Counted from the stretch's first letter, positions 55,826 through 63,320 are shown. The stretch: DNA of 64,000 bases from Saprospiraceae bacterium (GCA_022842725.1 JALHOZ010000018.1:26916-90915); one strand, 5' to 3'. The notes: generated from the sequence alone by a model not told the origin. Numbers and translations are program-made.

Positions 55826-57037
55826 TTATTTTGCTGTCACACGAACGGCAATACGCCTGTTTTGTTGCCTTCCTTCTTCGGTGGTATTATCACCAACCGG
55901 AAATTCCTGGCCATAGCCTTCAGCTGCCAATCTGGTCTTGTCAATTCCCAAAGCGATCAATTCATTCATTACATTAAAAGCTCTGTCAGTGCTCAACTTC
56001 AGATTTGCCTTGGCATCACCTACATTGTCTGTATATCCTCCGATTTTTATTTTAACAGAAGGGTAAGCTTTAAGGATTTCAGCAATATTGACCAATTGTT
56101 CTTTGCTGGAAGGTTGTAAAGTGGCTTTTCCTGTGTCAAACAAAAGTCTGTCAAAATTAAACCAAGTGGTTTTGTCTACTTTTTTGGCTGAATCGTCAAT
56201 AAAGGTGATCAACTGACTCTCAATTCCATCCGGTGAAGCATTGACAAGCGCAAAACCTGTGGAAAGTGTTTTTTGGAAGTAGTTGACCACGTCGTTTGCC
56301 ATAGCTCCGGTGGAATCTGCCAATTCCTTTGTGGTTTCAACAGCTGTATTCATGGCATCAGTGGTGGTTTCAACAACTTTATTTTCGCAACCTTTTGTAC
56401 TTAAGAAATAAACCAATCCGGCACCTAAAACGAGAGGAATCGCCCATTTTAACCAACTGGTTGATCCGGAAGTTGCAGTACTTAATCCGTCAGATAAATT
56501 TCCAAGATTGCTTAATCCCATGATATTTCCAAGCCCTGCCGGAAGTTGTTTAGAGATATGTTCTTTTTGTCCCATCAAAAGACTGGTCAGTCCGGAGACT
56601 CCTTTTCCTTGAATTTGTTTGCCAATAAAACCCATCAATAATGGTGCAGCCATTTTTAAGAGAGATGAGGATGAACCAGACTTCAAGCCAGCATACTTGC
56701 TGATGAAATCAATCAGTAAGTTTGATTTATTACCTAATATTCCGTCAACAATGCCGCCACCTGATTGGAGCAGTCCGTTGACATTTTGTGTGCCTCCTGA
56801 AAACATGCCAGTGATATCACTCAATTGTTGTAAATCCAGCTTAGATATTAAATCCATGATGCCTTGAGCACCTGCCGGGTTTGTTGCTTTTTCAACAGTT
56901 GACCCCAAAATAGCAGGCATCAAGCCGCCAAGAGCTTTGCCGATAGCAGATTCTGATTCACCTAAATAATTTGCAGCTTGTTGTGTCAGATTAGAAGAAA
57001 TCTGGTCTTTTACGAGTTCTAAAATGTTTAATGACAT
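55826..57037 (-). CDS. DUF937 protein with C-terminal OmpA-like peptidoglycan-binding domain
   Basis: The 403-residue protein has an N-terminal DUF937 region (1-155; NILELVKDQISSNLTQQAANYLGESE, GKALGGLMPAILGSTVEKA), a hydrophobic segment about 195-212 (WLKWAIPLVLGAGLVYFLST), a variable linker and an OmpA domain (about 285-400) with FDRLLFDTGKATLQPSS, KIGGYTDNVGDAKANLKLS and GQEFPVGDNTTEEGRQQNRRI. The OmpA part probably binds peptidoglycan; the membrane segment suggests an inner-membrane anchor with the OmpA domain in the periplasm. It has its own terminator. Confidence 0.9.
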   Translation of the reverse strand: MSLNILELVKDQISSNLTQQAANYLGESESAIGKALGGLMPAILGSTVEKATNPAGAQGIMDLISKLDLQQLSDITGMFSGGTQNVNGLLQSGGGIVDGILGNKSNLLIDFISKYAGLKSGSSSSLLKMAAPLLMGFIGKQIQGKGVSGLTSLLMGQKEHISKQLPAGLGNIMGLSNLGNLSDGLSTATSGSTSWLKWAIPLVLGAGLVYFLSTKGCENKVVETTTDAMNTAVETTKELADSTGAMANDVVNYFQKTLSTGFALVNASPDGIESQLITFIDDSAKKVDKTTWFNFDRLLFDTGKATLQPSSKEQLVNIAEILKAYPSVKIKIGGYTDNVGDAKANLKLSTDRAFNVMNELIALGIDKTRLAAEGYGQEFPVGDNTTEEGRQQNRRIAVRVTAK

Positions 57038-57204
57038 GAAAATGTGGTTTTGTGTGTGAAATAAAAAGTATTGAAAACCAATACTTGCATGGGGGACTCA
57101 ATAATTTTCTAAAACCACATAACCCAAATCAATCCTTTCGTTTGTTTAACAAATTATTTACAATCATTATCAAAAGAAGTAAAATTAAGCAAGGAGAAGA
57201 TAAA

Positions 57205-59406
57205 CTAAATTTGTACAACTAAAGTACCCACAAAGCCTATACCATCAGAGCTCCAAACACCCGGTCCCGGATAAACTGTTGGTCTTTTGGTGAAATATGA
57301 CGTATTCGTTACGTTGTTAATACCTCCTCTGAAAGTTACATTTTTAAGTATTCTGAAAGCTGCATTCACATCCCAGATTCCATAGGAAGGAACGATGCCA
57401 ACGGCTCCGTTTGCTGAAGGTGTAATCGTATTGAAGGCATCTGAAAAAGTTTCGGAAACATAACTGTGTTGTATGATGACGGAAGTCCGTTTATAAGCCA
57501 GTTGGACTCCATTTCGACTGGTCCATTCAGGAACTGATTCAATACCATTTCCTGTAATGTCGACATTTTCAGTACCCTGCCTTAGTCGTCCATTCAAATA
57601 TGTACCCTTAAAATAAGAGGTAGCCGTAAAAGCAGAAATCTTTAGGTTTTCGGTTGAAACCAAAATTCCTTCTATGTAACATTCTACACCGGATGTTTCA
57701 GAGTCTCCGATATTGGTCCGCCAGATGAAATTATCCTGGTTTTCATCTTGTAAAACCAGGTTTCCGATGCGGTTATTATACAAGATTTTAAAAAAGTTGA
57801 TGTCATACGTCAATCTGTTCCAAAGTCTGCCTTTGAAACCGAATTCCAGATTATAGCCGAGGGCATTCTCCAGATTCGGGTCTGTTTTTTCCAATACGGT
57901 AGCAGGTATCAGATCAGAAAAAATAACAGGTCTGTAAGCCTGTGAAAAGCTGGTGTAGATTTTGTTGTTTTTGTCCAGTTCATAGTTCATTCCGGCACCA
58001 AAAAGCGGAAACTCATGTTTAATTGATTTTCGATTGTCTTCGCCCGGCAAATAAACTATACTTCCTGACATATTGCTGATTCCGTTTTCATAACGAATGC
58101 CAAAAGTGATATCCCATTTCGGTGTGATTCTCGTGAGGTTTTCAGCAAACAGCGCAATATTGCTGGTTTTAAGATGGATGTCTCTGCCAAAAGCACCTTC
58201 AACATCAAGCGAAAAATCAATGCCTGTAGTGCCTCTTCCTTGTTGTCTCCGGTGTAAATCATTATTAATATATCTTACGCCGGAAACAAAGGTACTTGAA
58301 AGGGAAAACAACTTATAATCCTGCAACCAACGGAGTTCTGAGGTGTAACTGTTAAAATTGTCGATATCAACTTGTCTGTTTCTATATTGGCCGGTCTGGA
58401 GGTTTATGGTATCCCGTACATCTGCAAAGCCAATAAACTGGACACTGTTTCTTACACCTAATACCGCGGAGGACGTCCATTGAATCCTTGCGTTTTGATT
58501 GATTTTCCAATCCAAAGTTACTGAAGGAACATAGATGTCTGGACTAAAATAGTTTCTTGTTCTTGTGGATTGTCTTGGATTTTCATTAAACATTTTATCT
58601 GTCAAAGGACCCGGATTTCTGTGAAGGTACTTGCTTCTGCCCAATTCTGCTTTAAGTGAAAGTTTTTTGTTGAATTCGTAACCAAGACTCAAAAATTGAG
58701 CCTCTGAATCGGAGCTTGCATTGTCTCTGTAGCCGTTTGAGACCCTTCTTTGGTAGTAGCCGAAGTAAGTCCATTTACCTTTTTTGCCTCCAACTGACAA
58801 ATAATTGCTTAAAAGTCCAAAAGAACCTATGGTGTTAATGGATTCGACACCAATCGTTTTGGTGGTATCGGCCTGTTTTGTAACGTAATTAATCATACCA
58901 CCAAATTGAGCTCCAAACTGCAGGGAAGCACTCCCTCTGATCAATTCAATCTTTTGGATAGCTTCCATCGGTGGACTGTAATGACTGGCAGGGTAACCGT
59001 AAATGTCGGAATTGGTCATGACCCCATTTTGTCGTACATTATATTCCCAACTTCTGTGCGGATCCAGACCTCTTGTGGCCAGGTTGACCTGATTGCCGGA
59101 ACCGTCCATATCATAAATAAATGCTCCGGGAATTTTGGCAAATATCTGACGCCCTGTTTTTTCTGCAATATTTGCCGGTAAATTCTGAACAGATATCACT
59201 TCATTTTTTTTGCCGGAGACGATATAAGTGTCGTGTACTTTTTCCAGATTTTTGACTTCATCAATTTGCAGTTTATAGGATTGAATGGTGACTTGTTCCA
59301 ATTCCTTCTGCCATAAAGTGTCTGATGTTTGTCCAACCAGTGACGGGTTGTAGAGGTTGCTTAATAATATAATAAGTAATAAGGTTACTCTTATAGGATA
59401 AGTCAT
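57205..59406 (-). CDS. TonB-dependent receptor, FecA-like
   Basis: The 733-residue receptor has a signal peptide (VTLLLIILLSNLYNPSLVGQ), no STN or carboxypeptidase-like domain, a TonB-box-like stretch (KVHDTYIVSGK), a plug with AKIPGAFIYDMDGSGNQVNLATRGLDPHRSWEYNVRQNGV and a 22-strand barrel ending in GFVGTLVVQI. The plug (NLATRGLDPHRSWEYNVRQ) is like Fe(III)-dicitrate FecA relatives, so iron-complex uptake is a reasonable guess. There is no adjacent sigma/anti-sigma pair. The promoter region contains direct repeats that may be a regulator site. Confidence 0.9.
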   Translation of the reverse strand: MTYPIRVTLLLIILLSNLYNPSLVGQTSDTLWQKELEQVTIQSYKLQIDEVKNLEKVHDTYIVSGKKNEVISVQNLPANIAEKTGRQIFAKIPGAFIYDMDGSGNQVNLATRGLDPHRSWEYNVRQNGVMTNSDIYGYPASHYSPPMEAIQKIELIRGSASLQFGAQFGGMINYVTKQADTTKTIGVESINTIGSFGLLSNYLSVGGKKGKWTYFGYYQRRVSNGYRDNASSDSEAQFLSLGYEFNKKLSLKAELGRSKYLHRNPGPLTDKMFNENPRQSTRTRNYFSPDIYVPSVTLDWKINQNARIQWTSSAVLGVRNSVQFIGFADVRDTINLQTGQYRNRQVDIDNFNSYTSELRWLQDYKLFSLSSTFVSGVRYINNDLHRRQQGRGTTGIDFSLDVEGAFGRDIHLKTSNIALFAENLTRITPKWDITFGIRYENGISNMSGSIVYLPGEDNRKSIKHEFPLFGAGMNYELDKNNKIYTSFSQAYRPVIFSDLIPATVLEKTDPNLENALGYNLEFGFKGRLWNRLTYDINFFKILYNNRIGNLVLQDENQDNFIWRTNIGDSETSGVECYIEGILVSTENLKISAFTATSYFKGTYLNGRLRQGTENVDITGNGIESVPEWTSRNGVQLAYKRTSVIIQHSYVSETFSDAFNTITPSANGAVGIVPSYGIWDVNAAFRILKNVTFRGGINNVTNTSYFTKRPTVYPGPGVWSSDGIGFVGTLVVQI

Positions 59407-59479
59407 TTATAGTATTTAATTACGGTATTCTGGATAATGTGAGTTTAATTTGTAAAAGATAACTAATCGAATTACAGTG

Positions 59480-59487
59480 CAAATGTA
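59480..59487 (-). promoter_or_regulatory. -7 promoter element of the FecA-like gene (TACATTTG)
   Basis: On the minus strand the bases read TACATTTG, an exact TAnnTTTG match, about 73 bases before the ATG at 59406. A consensus -33 element is not visible, which would fit a promoter needing an activator. Confidence 0.5.
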
Positions 59488-59515
59488 GCCTTAGTTCGTT
59501 GAAAATGATATGATT

Positions 59516-59537
59516 TTATATTAGAATTATATTAGAA
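59516..59537. repeat. Tandem 11-base direct repeat upstream of the FecA-like gene
   Basis: TTATATTAGAA occurs twice without a gap (59516-59526 and 59527-59537), beginning about 29 bases upstream of the -7 element. One-helical-turn spacing suits a regulator-binding site. Confidence 0.5.
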
Positions 59538-59643
59538 TAAAATCCGGAGGTAAAAAAGAATAAGTTGTTTTATTGTGCATTATGAATATGAAAAAAAGAT
59601 TTTTATTGTCTAAGTGTTATATTTACCACGTAAAGTTAAAAGT

Positions 59644-60027
59644 ATGCAAATTAAAATATTGATATTTTTTGTAATAATGTCTTCTTTATTTGGTTATTTA
59701 GAGTGGGGTGGGGGCAATGCCTCATTTTTATACGAAAGCGAAAAAATGGTTTTAGTCAAATTGTTTTCGGATCCGTTATCGGTTGCTCATCCTTTTATAT
59801 TGCTGCCAATTTTGGGGCAAGTGATACTACTTATTACTTTTTTTCAAAAAAATCCATCAGGAAGATTGATTGTCGTTGGTACATCTTTGATTGGAGTTCT
59901 TTTGGGTTTTATGTTTGTGATTGGTTTGTTAAGTTTTCACCTTAAAATTTTGATTTCAACCATACCGTTTTTGGTGTTTTCAGTTTGGCTGGTAAGATTA
60001 AGGCCAAAAAATAAAAGTTCCATGTAA
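59644..60027 (+). CDS. Four-helix membrane protein of unknown function
   Basis: From ATG 59644 the product is 127 residues with four probable transmembrane helices (KILIFFVIMSSLFGYL; FILLPILGQVILLITFF; LIVVGTSLIGVLLGFMFVIGLL; LISTIPFLVFSVWLV) and a basic C-terminus. I do not recognise a family. It lies just before the putative attachment site and is the last chromosomal gene before the accessory region. The ten codons before this ATG (from 59614) are not needed. Confidence 0.68.
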   Translation: MQIKILIFFVIMSSLFGYLEWGGGNASFLYESEKMVLVKLFSDPLSVAHPFILLPILGQVILLITFFQKNPSGRLIVVGTSLIGVLLGFMFVIGLLSFHLKILISTIPFLVFSVWLVRLRPKNKSSM

Positions 60028-60098
60028 ATACCTGTGTGCATATTATATAGGATTACTTTGGTAAAAAAAGAAAAGGAAGTTGAAAGGGGTATAAATAA

Positions 60099-60123
60099 AA
60101 AACGTCCGACTTGCGGACGTTTT
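60099..60123. terminator. Hairpin terminator at the element boundary
   Basis: AAAACGTCCG (60099-60108), loop ACTTG and CGGACGTTTT (60114-60123) form a perfect ten-pair stem with A and T tails on both sides. It can end the plus-strand gene at 60027, but directly abuts the tRNA-like fragment at 60124 and may be the original terminator of a minus-strand tRNA. Confidence 0.8.
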
Positions 60124-60139
60124 GTGATCTGGCTGGGAT
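60124..60139 (-). other. Putative attachment site: 3' end of a minus-strand tRNA
   Basis: Read on the minus strand these bases are ATCCCAGCCAGATCAC, which fit the tail of a tRNA: end of the T-loop (AT), the 3' strand of the T-stem (CCCAG), the 3' acceptor strand (CCAGATC) and a discriminator A. To the right the T-loop consensus (TTCGAA) is lost, so only the tail is present. This is what remains at one end after a tyrosine-recombinase element inserts into a tRNA 3' end. Confidence 0.5.
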
Positions 60140-60219
60140 ACTTGACAACAAATCATAACGACTACAAATTATTGAAAAACACTATATTATAAATTACACA
60201 TATCTTTAATGTGCAAAAC

Positions 60220-60237
60220 GGCTGCAAACTGGCTGCA
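60220..60237. repeat. Direct repeat of GGCTGCA near the attachment site
   Basis: GGCTGCA occurs at 60220-60226 and 60231-60237, 11 bases apart, about 90 bases inside the boundary. Such paired short repeats are typical of integrase arm-binding sites, but this is only a suggestion. Confidence 0.35.
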
Positions 60238-60275
60238 TTAAATTTGACACAATTTAACGCTTTTTGACGAACCAT

Positions 60276-60312
60276 CCAAATCATTTAAAAAAAACTTTAA
60301 TGATTGGTTTTT
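60276..60312 (+). terminator. Terminator-like hairpin inside the element end
   Basis: CCAAATCATT (60276-60285) pairs with AATGATTGG (60299-60307) with one bulged base, followed by five T residues. No gene lies just upstream on the plus strand, so it may insulate the element from outside transcription. Confidence 0.4.
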
Positions 60313-60388
60313 GAAAAAAATTCATCCCCGTATTGACATGTTTTACTCAATTAATCTGGCCATTTAATTGAAAAAGTAATGTAACGTT

Positions 60389-60520
60389 TTTAAGTTCGTT
60401 TTACCGTTAACGGTGTTCGTTTCACCGATATGTAAAAACGGATCACCGACACATGTGGTACTGTCTTACGGTCACATACTGTACTGTTTGACGAACTTAA
60501 ATCGAATTCAAAACAGTACC
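60389..60520. repeat. Nested inverted repeats and palindrome, candidate origin or control region
   Basis: Outer 11-base inverted repeat TTTAAGTTCGT (60389-60399) / ACGAACTTAAA (60491-60501); a perfect 12-base palindrome ACCGTTAACGGT (60403-60414); inverted repeat GGTACTGT (60457-60464) / ACAGTACC (60513-60520); tandem ACTGT at 60478-60487; and TCACCG twice (60422 and 60444). An A-tract (from 60570) follows. No protein-coding explanation fits. Confidence 0.6.
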
Positions 60521-60915
60521 ATATATAAAACATATAATAAACTATTAATAAACATTAAAACAATAAAACGCAAAAAAAAAAAAAAACTTCAAAAAAAAAA
60601 TGCCAAACTTGTACGAGACACTCGCACCTGGGGCGGGCGCAATTATTCTTATCGAGTTTGAATAAAATTTAAGGTATGTGTGATGTCTCTTCACTTTGTC
60701 TATTTCAATAGTTTATTTGTTTCCAAAATTTAATTTAACACTGTTATTTTGCCTTCTGCGAGCATATAAACCAAAAACCATAACATGGGTAGCACTTTAC
60801 CTAAAATCGTCGCTCTAGGGCCTTAAAACTAGTCGCCCACATAGGTGTGAATTGTCATTTTTCCAGATTTGAAATTCTTATTAAGCTCATTCAATACCGA
60901 CCATGATTAAGGTCA

Positions 60916-61025
60916 ATTCTGTAAATTTAAATATTTTAAAATTTCATTCTGTTTGCTTGAATATTCCTTATTCTACACACGCTTTTATTCTGATTTTTCG
61001 TCCACCTTGTGAAAATTTATTCTGT
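60916..61025. repeat. Four spaced ATTCTG repeats
   Basis: ATTCTGT or ATTCTGA occurs at 60916-60922, 60946-60952, 60987-60993 and 61019-61025, at spacings of 30, 41 and 32 bases, and two copies extend to ATTCTGTTTG. They could be loosely spaced iterons or regulator sites; in AT-rich DNA chance is possible. Confidence 0.3.
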
Positions 61026-61148
61026 TTGGTACTCATTTTGACTATTTTATAAAAAAAATCACCCTAACTAAATCTTCTGAAACCCCCTATTTCATTGGTT
61101 TTAGCCGAATATCACCAGCTGAAAAGATCAAAAAAATAAAATTTATTT

Positions 61149-61174
61149 TTCACAACTTGTGAACACATTGTGAA
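61149..61174 (+). promoter_or_regulatory. Operator-like palindrome before the HTH gene
   Basis: TTCACAA (61149-61155), C and TTGTGAA (61157-61163) form a perfect inverted repeat. TTGTGAA returns at 61168-61174 and also at 61007-61013. The site lies about 55 bases before the HTH start, a place expected for autoregulation. Confidence 0.5.
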
Positions 61175-61226
61175 ATCGTTTTTGAGCATCCCCCCAACTT
61201 TGCAGCAACTAAAACACTCTTATACC

Positions 61227-61517
61227 ATGCCCGCAGAAATATTAACCACAGATGATCTTCGAGAATTCAAACTTGAATTAATAGAAGAGTTTAAACGAAT
61301 TTTATCAACTATTCAAAATAGTAATTCAAACCATACAAAAAAGCTCCTTAAATCATCTGAAGTTCAAGAGCTACTGGATCTATCACCAAATTCATTACGC
61401 AATTTAAGGGTAAAAAGAGTTCTACCCTACACAAAAATAAATGGTATTATCTACTATGATCGATCAGATATTGATCAGATGATAGTTCGATTCAAAAAAC
61501 CAGCCAGAATAAAATAA
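61227..61517 (+). CDS. Helix-turn-helix DNA-binding protein, excisionase-like
   Basis: From ATG 61227 the protein is 96 residues: an N-terminal charged helix (DDLREFKLELIEEFKRIL) and a C-terminal MerR-like HTH_17 domain with LLKSSEVQELLDLSPNSLRNLRVKRVLPYTKINGIIYYDRSDID. This is the form seen in small HTH proteins of Bacteroidota integrative elements, which act as excision factors or element regulators. The longer frame from 61170 is not needed. The inverted repeat upstream may be its own binding site. Confidence 0.82.
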   Translation: MPAEILTTDDLREFKLELIEEFKRILSTIQNSNSNHTKKLLKSSEVQELLDLSPNSLRNLRVKRVLPYTKINGIIYYDRSDIDQMIVRFKKPARIK

Positions 61518-61544
61518 TAAATCATTCATCCTAAACTTTTTCAA

Positions 61545-62255
61545 ATGAAATCCATGCAACCACCACCAGTTAATTACATCAGACATATTGATGCATTTTT
61601 AGAAATTGTAAATTCAGTCGATACGATTAATTACACCCACATTGCTTTGTACGTCTCTCTATTCAGATTATGGAATCTCTCCTTTTTTGTTAATCCTTTC
61701 TCGCCAACTAGAGATGAAATTATGAGTTATGCAGGAATAAAGTCTAAAGAAAGCTACTACAAAATCATTAGAGAATTGAATGCTTTTGATTTGATAAGAT
61801 ATTATCCATCTAAATCAAAATTTGAAAGAAGTCTCTACTGTCTTTCTTCTTTAGAATACTTAAGTGATAATATCAAAATATCTGTATGGGGCATTTCAAA
61901 TCACGATCCATTACCATCCAAGAACCAACAAACTAGATTGCCAATTGCTCAAATGGACAGCATCACTGATCTTAAAACTAAGGCTAAATTATACAACGGT
62001 CGTGGATCTCTGATTCTAGAGAAAATAATCTTCCTGAGAGATGGTGTTCCTAGTAATGAACCAGACAATAAACCACCTTCATCCTACGACCCCCTCACAG
62101 ACCCAAAATACGCTTCATTTTTAGACAATCGTAATTCTTCACCATCAAATAATTCATATTATGCAAACAAGCAGGATAAGCACCCACACCGTTCCGGACT
62201 CCGTCCTTCAGGAGTACCTACGGATCCAAACGCAGATTACTCAAAAAGACTTTAA
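61545..62255 (+). CDS. Winged-helix-like protein of Bacteroidota mobile elements
   Basis: The 236-residue protein has a conserved N-terminal region (about 10-105: NYIRHIDAFLEIV, THIALYVSLFRLWNLSFFVNPF, TRDEIMSYAGIKSKESYYKIIRELNAFDLIRYYPSKS) that I recall from proteins next to excisionase-like HTH genes in mobilizable elements; the layout suggests a replication initiator-like or transcription-factor winged helix. The C-terminal half is low-complexity (Ser/Asn/Pro). Its last 95 bases overlap the ATPase gene, which is the longest overlap in the window, and the base composition changes there. Function is unproven. Confidence 0.68.
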   Translation: MKSMQPPPVNYIRHIDAFLEIVNSVDTINYTHIALYVSLFRLWNLSFFVNPFSPTRDEIMSYAGIKSKESYYKIIRELNAFDLIRYYPSKSKFERSLYCLSSLEYLSDNIKISVWGISNHDPLPSKNQQTRLPIAQMDSITDLKTKAKLYNGRGSLILEKIIFLRDGVPSNEPDNKPPSSYDPLTDPKYASFLDNRNSSPSNNSYYANKQDKHPHRSGLRPSGVPTDPNADYSKRL

Positions 62256-62865
62256 TTTTGATGATTTCATCAGCCTGATGGAGATCAAAGGTAAAATCTT
62301 GTATGGCCAGCATTTCAAATTGTTCCAGGAGGACAATCACGTTTTACTTCAGTTTTACGCATACTTCACAGGTGATGAAGCTTTGTGCAAACATTATGAC
62401 ATCGATGTCAACAAGGGCCTTTTCCTTTCAGGAAAGACAGGCGTAGGCAAAACAGTTCATATGAAACTTGTACGCCAATTCCTTGGGTACAAGGATCGTT
62501 TCCGAATGAAAGCTTGTCAGCAGCTCTCATTGGAGTACATGGACCAAGGATCACCAGTGTTGATGAACTTTGGACGCAATTACGTGGACTATGTGGACCA
62601 TAATACCATCACCACTTCCTATTGTTTTGATGACCTTGGTACCGAAGACGAAGTGAAACATTTCGGTACGCAGACAAATGCGATGGGCCAAGTCATCTTG
62701 ATGAGATATGAGCTATTTCTCTCCAGAAACGTGCTCACGCACTTCACATCCAATCTGACAGCTGATCAGATCGAACAACATTATGGTGAGCGCGTCCGCA
62801 GTCGCCTGAGACAAATGTGCAATTGGATCCAATATACCACTGAATCAACAGATAAGCGGAAGTGA
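62161..62865 (+). CDS. DnaC-like AAA ATPase of mobile elements
   Basis: The 234-residue protein has a Walker A loop GKTGVGKT (residues 91-98), a Walker B YCFDDLGTE (Asp157-Asp158), a sensor-like LTHFTSNLTADQIEQHYGERVRSRL and an arginine-rich end. This is the DnaC/IstB type of helicase-loader ATPase used in element replication or transposition. The gene is noticeably more GC-rich than the preceding one, which points to a separate origin. A GC-rich hairpin follows its stop. Confidence 0.82.
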   Translation: MQTSRISTHTVPDSVLQEYLRIQTQITQKDFNFDDFISLMEIKGKILYGQHFKLFQEDNHVLLQFYAYFTGDEALCKHYDIDVNKGLFLSGKTGVGKTVHMKLVRQFLGYKDRFRMKACQQLSLEYMDQGSPVLMNFGRNYVDYVDHNTITTSYCFDDLGTEDEVKHFGTQTNAMGQVILMRYELFLSRNVLTHFTSNLTADQIEQHYGERVRSRLRQMCNWIQYTTESTDKRK

Positions 62866-62891
62866 CGAATTTTGAGTGGTTTTTGTTCGTC

Positions 62892-62917
62892 GCAGTCCTG
62901 GCGCCGGCCGGGACTGC
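62892..62917. other. GC-rich stem-loop 1 after the ATPase gene
   Basis: GCAGTCC (62892-62898) pairs with GGACTGC (62911-62917); after a T-G pair GGC pairs with GCC around a GCCG loop. There is no strong T-run, so it is either a weak terminator or an RNA/DNA structure. First of three hairpins within 190 bases. Confidence 0.7.
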
Positions 62918-62999
62918 ATTTTGAAAACCATATAACATAAAATAATTCTCTGGGCTTTTTGTTGGTTTTGAGTTCGTCATCATGCAGAAAGCTGTATGG

Positions 63000-63047
63000 A
63001 AAGAGTGTCTGCCTTGGAACCCAGCCTACCGCAGCACTCTTTTTTTC
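63000..63047 (+). terminator. Stem-loop 2: branched hairpin with T-run
   Basis: AAAGAGTG (63000-63007) pairs with CACTCTTT (63035-63042). Inside, CTGC pairs with GCAG and TTGG with CCAG, leaving an asymmetric internal loop. The T-run continues to 63046, so it can act as a terminator, but its folded interior is more elaborate than most. Confidence 0.65.
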
Positions 63048-63058
63048 CACTGCATCCT

Positions 63059-63080
63059 ACGGCCTTAACGAATAAGCCGT
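63059..63080. other. Stem-loop 3 (ACGGC/GCCGT)
   Basis: ACGGC (63059-63063) pairs with GCCGT (63076-63080), and after a bulged C TTA pairs with TAA, around an ACGAA loop. No T-run follows. Confidence 0.6.
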
Positions 63081-63151
63081 AAAGAAGTCATGGATGAAAA
63101 CAGTTAAGAATCCAAAACTGTATGAGCCAAATCAAAGAATAACTCGAGAAC

Positions 63152-63166
63152 GAACTAACGTAGTTC
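63152..63166. repeat. Small inverted repeat GAACTA-ACG-TAGTTC
   Basis: GAACTA (63152-63157) and TAGTTC (63161-63166) flank ACG. A 12-base palindrome CAAATCGATTTG follows at 63177-63188. Both lie in the promoter region of the nuclease gene. Confidence 0.45.
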
Positions 63167-63273
63167 ATCTATAAATCAAATCGATTTGCGAATTCAAAGG
63201 CGAGTTTTTTGGATTTAAGTTTTCAGGAATGAATTTAGGCTTAGGCGTTACAGCCTTGATTTTTTTTGTTTCG

Positions 63274-63320
63274 TTTTTTGTATCAAGACAAAAAATGAAA
63301 AGCCTAGGCGGCTCGAGCCG
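63274..63320. repeat. Palindrome cluster, possible dispersed repeat
   Basis: TTTTTTGT (63274-63281) pairs with ACAAAAAA (63288-63295); GCCTAGGC (63302-63309) and CGGCTCGAGCCG (63309-63320) are perfect palindromes that share one base. The sequence around TATCAAGACAAAAAATG seems familiar as a dispersed non-coding repeat of Bacteroidota genomes, but this is memory only. Confidence 0.45.

Noticed and set aside
60413..60661. 82-codon plus-strand frame
   Set aside because: It runs through the inverted repeats and an A-tract that yields a poly-lysine stretch; no family resemblance.
63059..63080. Integron attC site
   Set aside because: The hairpin lacks the paired core GTTRRRY motifs, and no integrase gene or cassette structure is present.
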